A stretch of 64,000 nt of DNA from the NCBI RefSeq assembly GCF_900115845.1, contig NZ_FOXX01000001.1:682001-746000 (forward strand). Reading direction: 5' to 3'. Shown here piece after piece: positions 62,566-64,000 of this stretch (the stretch's first letter is position 1; every line of letters starts with the position of its first letter). Made by a program: the position numbers and the translations under genes. This DNA is from Priestia endophytica DSM 13796. GTDB lineage: Bacteria; Bacillota; Bacilli; Bacillales; Bacillaceae_H. The notes under the pieces were generated by a model, which saw nothing but the letters and a program-made list of their open reading frames with translations, ran no database searches and was not told the DNA's origin.

Positions 62566-63543
62566 CTATTTTGTAACTGTTTGTTTTTGCTCTTCTAGAA
62601 ATTCGCCAATTTCGCGATATTTCTCATAGCGCTGGTTAACAAGCTCTTCTTTTGAAAGTTTTCTTAAAGATAAAAGAGATGATTTAATTGTCGCGTCAAT
62701 AAATTGTGCCTGTTTCACAACATCGCGATGAGCTCCGCCGCGAATTTCTTCAATTACATCATCAATAACCCCTAATTCTTTCAAATCTGGAGCCGTGATT
62801 CTCATTGTTTCAGCTGCTTTTTTAGCAAGCGTCGAATCTTTCCAAAGAAGCGCTGCTGCTCCCTCTGGAGAAATGACAGAATAAGTGGAATTCTCAAGCA
62901 TATGAAGATGATTGCTAAGACCTAATCCAATAGCACCACCACTCCCACCTTCTCCAATAACAACAGAGATAATCGGAACTGTAAATCCAGCCATTTCCAT
63001 TAAGTTTTTGGCAATTGCTTCACTTTGCCCACGTTCTTCAGCTGCTTTTCCTGGATAAGCTCCTTTTGTATCGACAAAAGTAATAATCGGACGGTTAAAC
63101 TTCTCGGCTTGCTTCATAAGACGAAGAGCTTTTCTATATCCTTCAGGATGTGGCATTCCGAAGTTACGACGAAGATTTTCTTTCGTGTCTTTTCCACGCT
63201 GATGGCCGATAACTGTAACAGGAAGACCATGGAATTTAGCGATGCCACCAATGATAGCTTCATCTTCACCAAAAAGACGATCGCCATGACACTCAAAAAA
63301 GTTCGTAAACAACTGCTCAATATAGTCTGCTGTTGTAGGACGTTCAGCATGTCTAGCAATCTGCACACGGTCCCATGGAGCGAGATGGTCATAAATTTCA
63401 TGTTCCACACGCTTCAAGCGTTCTTCAAGCTTGCTTACTTCTCCAGATAAGTCAACGTCCGAGCTCTTAGCAAAGTTTTTAAGCTCTAGAATTTTATTGC
63501 GAAGCTCCACGACAGGGCGTTCGAATTCAAGCTCTACTGCCAT
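62566..63543 (-). CDS. accA: Acetyl-CoA carboxylase, carboxyltransferase alpha subunit
   Basis: AccA with AccD moves carboxyl from carboxybiotin to acetyl-CoA, giving malonyl-CoA for fatty acid synthesis. The 325-residue protein has an N-terminal coiled coil ([19 protein letters not shown]) and the crotonase-like core ([40 protein letters not shown] near residue 200). Its ATG overlaps the end of accD by 10 bases, so translation is coupled, which helps balance subunits. Confidence 0.97.
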   Translation of the reverse strand: MAVELEFERPVVELRNKILELKNFAKSSDVDLSGEVSKLEERLKRVEHEIYDHLAPWDRVQIARHAERPTTADYIEQLFTNFFECHGDRLFGEDEAIIGGIAKFHGLPVTVIGHQRGKDTKENLRRNFGMPHPEGYRKALRLMKQAEKFNRPIITFVDTKGAYPGKAAEERGQSEAIAKNLMEMAGFTVPIISVVIGEGGSGGAIGLGLSNHLHMLENSTYSVISPEGAAALLWKDSTLAKKAAETMRITAPDLKELGVIDDVIEEIRGGAHRDVVKQAQFIDATIKSSLLSLRKLSKEELVNQRYEKYREIGEFLEEQKQTVTK

Positions 63544-64000
63544 TCTTCTCCACCTCCTGACTTATGCATATCAAGAATATTTCCAAGCGTTTCTTTCATA
63601 TCATGCCTTTTAATGACAGCGTCAAGCTGACCATGTTTTAATAAAAATTCAGCTGTTTGAAAGTCCTCTGGAAGTTCTTCACGAATCGTTTGTTCAATAA
63701 TTCGACGTCCAGCAAATCCAATAAGTGCACCAGGCTCAGCAAAATTGTAGTCACCAAGCGAAGCAAAGCTTGCAGAAACTCCTCCTGTTGTTGGATGTGT
63801 CATTACTGAAATAAACAGCTCTCCTGCTTCACCAAGACGGTTTAAAGCAACGCTTGTTTTAGCCATCTGCATAAGGCTTAATACACCCTCTTGCATACGA
63901 GCACCGCCGGAAGCTGTGAAAATCAAAAACGGCACGCTTTTTTCTACTGCTTTTTCTACCGCGCGCGTAATTTTTTCGCCAACTACAGATCCCATACTTC
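63534..64000 (-). CDS. accD: Acetyl-CoA carboxylase, carboxyltransferase beta subunit (cut by window edge)
   Basis: The last 154 codons or so of AccD are present; the N-terminal zinc-ribbon half lies beyond the right edge. Visible blocks are [20 protein letters not shown] near the edge, [19 protein letters not shown] and [15 protein letters not shown], all standard for the beta carboxyltransferase. The frame is open to the end of the window. The stop at 63534 lies inside accA. Confidence 0.95.
   Translation of the reverse strand, partial: SMGSVVGEKITRAVEKAVEKSVPFLIFTASGGARMQEGVLSLMQMAKTSVALNRLGEAGELFISVMTHPTTGGVSASFASLGDYNFAEPGALIGFAGRRIIEQTIREELPEDFQTAEFLLKHGQLDAVIKRHDMKETLGNILDMHKSGGGEEWQ

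Overview
The window is AT-rich Firmicute chromosome and reads as Bacillaceae, most like Bacillus megaterium (Priestia) or a close relative. Three things support this. Gene order across most of the window follows the Bacillus subtilis block that runs from gerE-sdh through lysC-uvrC-trxA, etf-fad, mutS2-polX, pheST, infC-rpmI-rplT, thrS, dnaBI, gapB, polA, phoPR and citZ-icd-mdh to pyk-accAD. Sporulation genes (gerE, sspI, ytxC, ytaF) are present. The oxygen-independent cobalamin operon has the cbiW-H60-X-J-C-D-ET-L-F-G order known from B. megaterium. No rRNA, tRNA, CRISPR array, insertion sequence or prophage was seen. Almost every gene is on the minus strand; only yslB, sspI and ytvI are on plus.

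Layout. Positions 1-9044 hold the 5' half of a cobalamin biosynthesis operon (cbiG at the left edge, cut, back to cbiW), its cobalamin riboswitch with intrinsic terminator, and a long leader with an additional foldable element. Positions 9122-13900 hold a universal stress protein, gerE, a thioesterase and sdhCAB. Positions 14000-18300 hold yslB, lysC with a lysine riboswitch, uvrC and trxA. Positions 18480-23600 are a fatty-acid degradation module (lcfA, fadR, fadB, etfB, etfA) with a FadR operator. Positions 23600-29310 hold a tiny membrane ORF, yshE, mutS2, polX, cvpA and zapA. Positions 29600-40300 carry translation genes (pheST with T-box, rlmP, infC-rpmI-rplT with leader, thrS with T-box) and sspI, ysdC, a dUTPase and ysdA. 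Positions 40330-51120 carry ytxC, dnaI, dnaB, nrdR, speD, gapB, coaE, ytaF, mutM and polA. Positions 51360-64000 carry phoPR, a MaoC-like protein, mdh-icd-citZ, ytwI, ytvI, fxsA, pyk and accA-accD (cut at the right edge).

Regulation is rich in RNA leaders: cobalamin riboswitch, lysine riboswitch, two T-boxes, the infC leader, a structured unassigned speD leader whose middle can pair with the speD ribosome binding site, and a folded citZ leader. Protein-bound sites recognised are a FadR palindrome, two CcpN boxes at gapB, a sigma-K promoter at gerE and a cre-like site in the citZ leader.

The most notable departures from the expected pattern are the speD leader, the extra element ahead of the cobalamin riboswitch, absence of pfkA between accA and pyk, absence of rnhC between zapA and pheT, the cobalamin operon sitting directly beside gerE, and a 27-residue membrane ORF between yshE and its terminator. 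I did not find a clearly new defence or mobile system.
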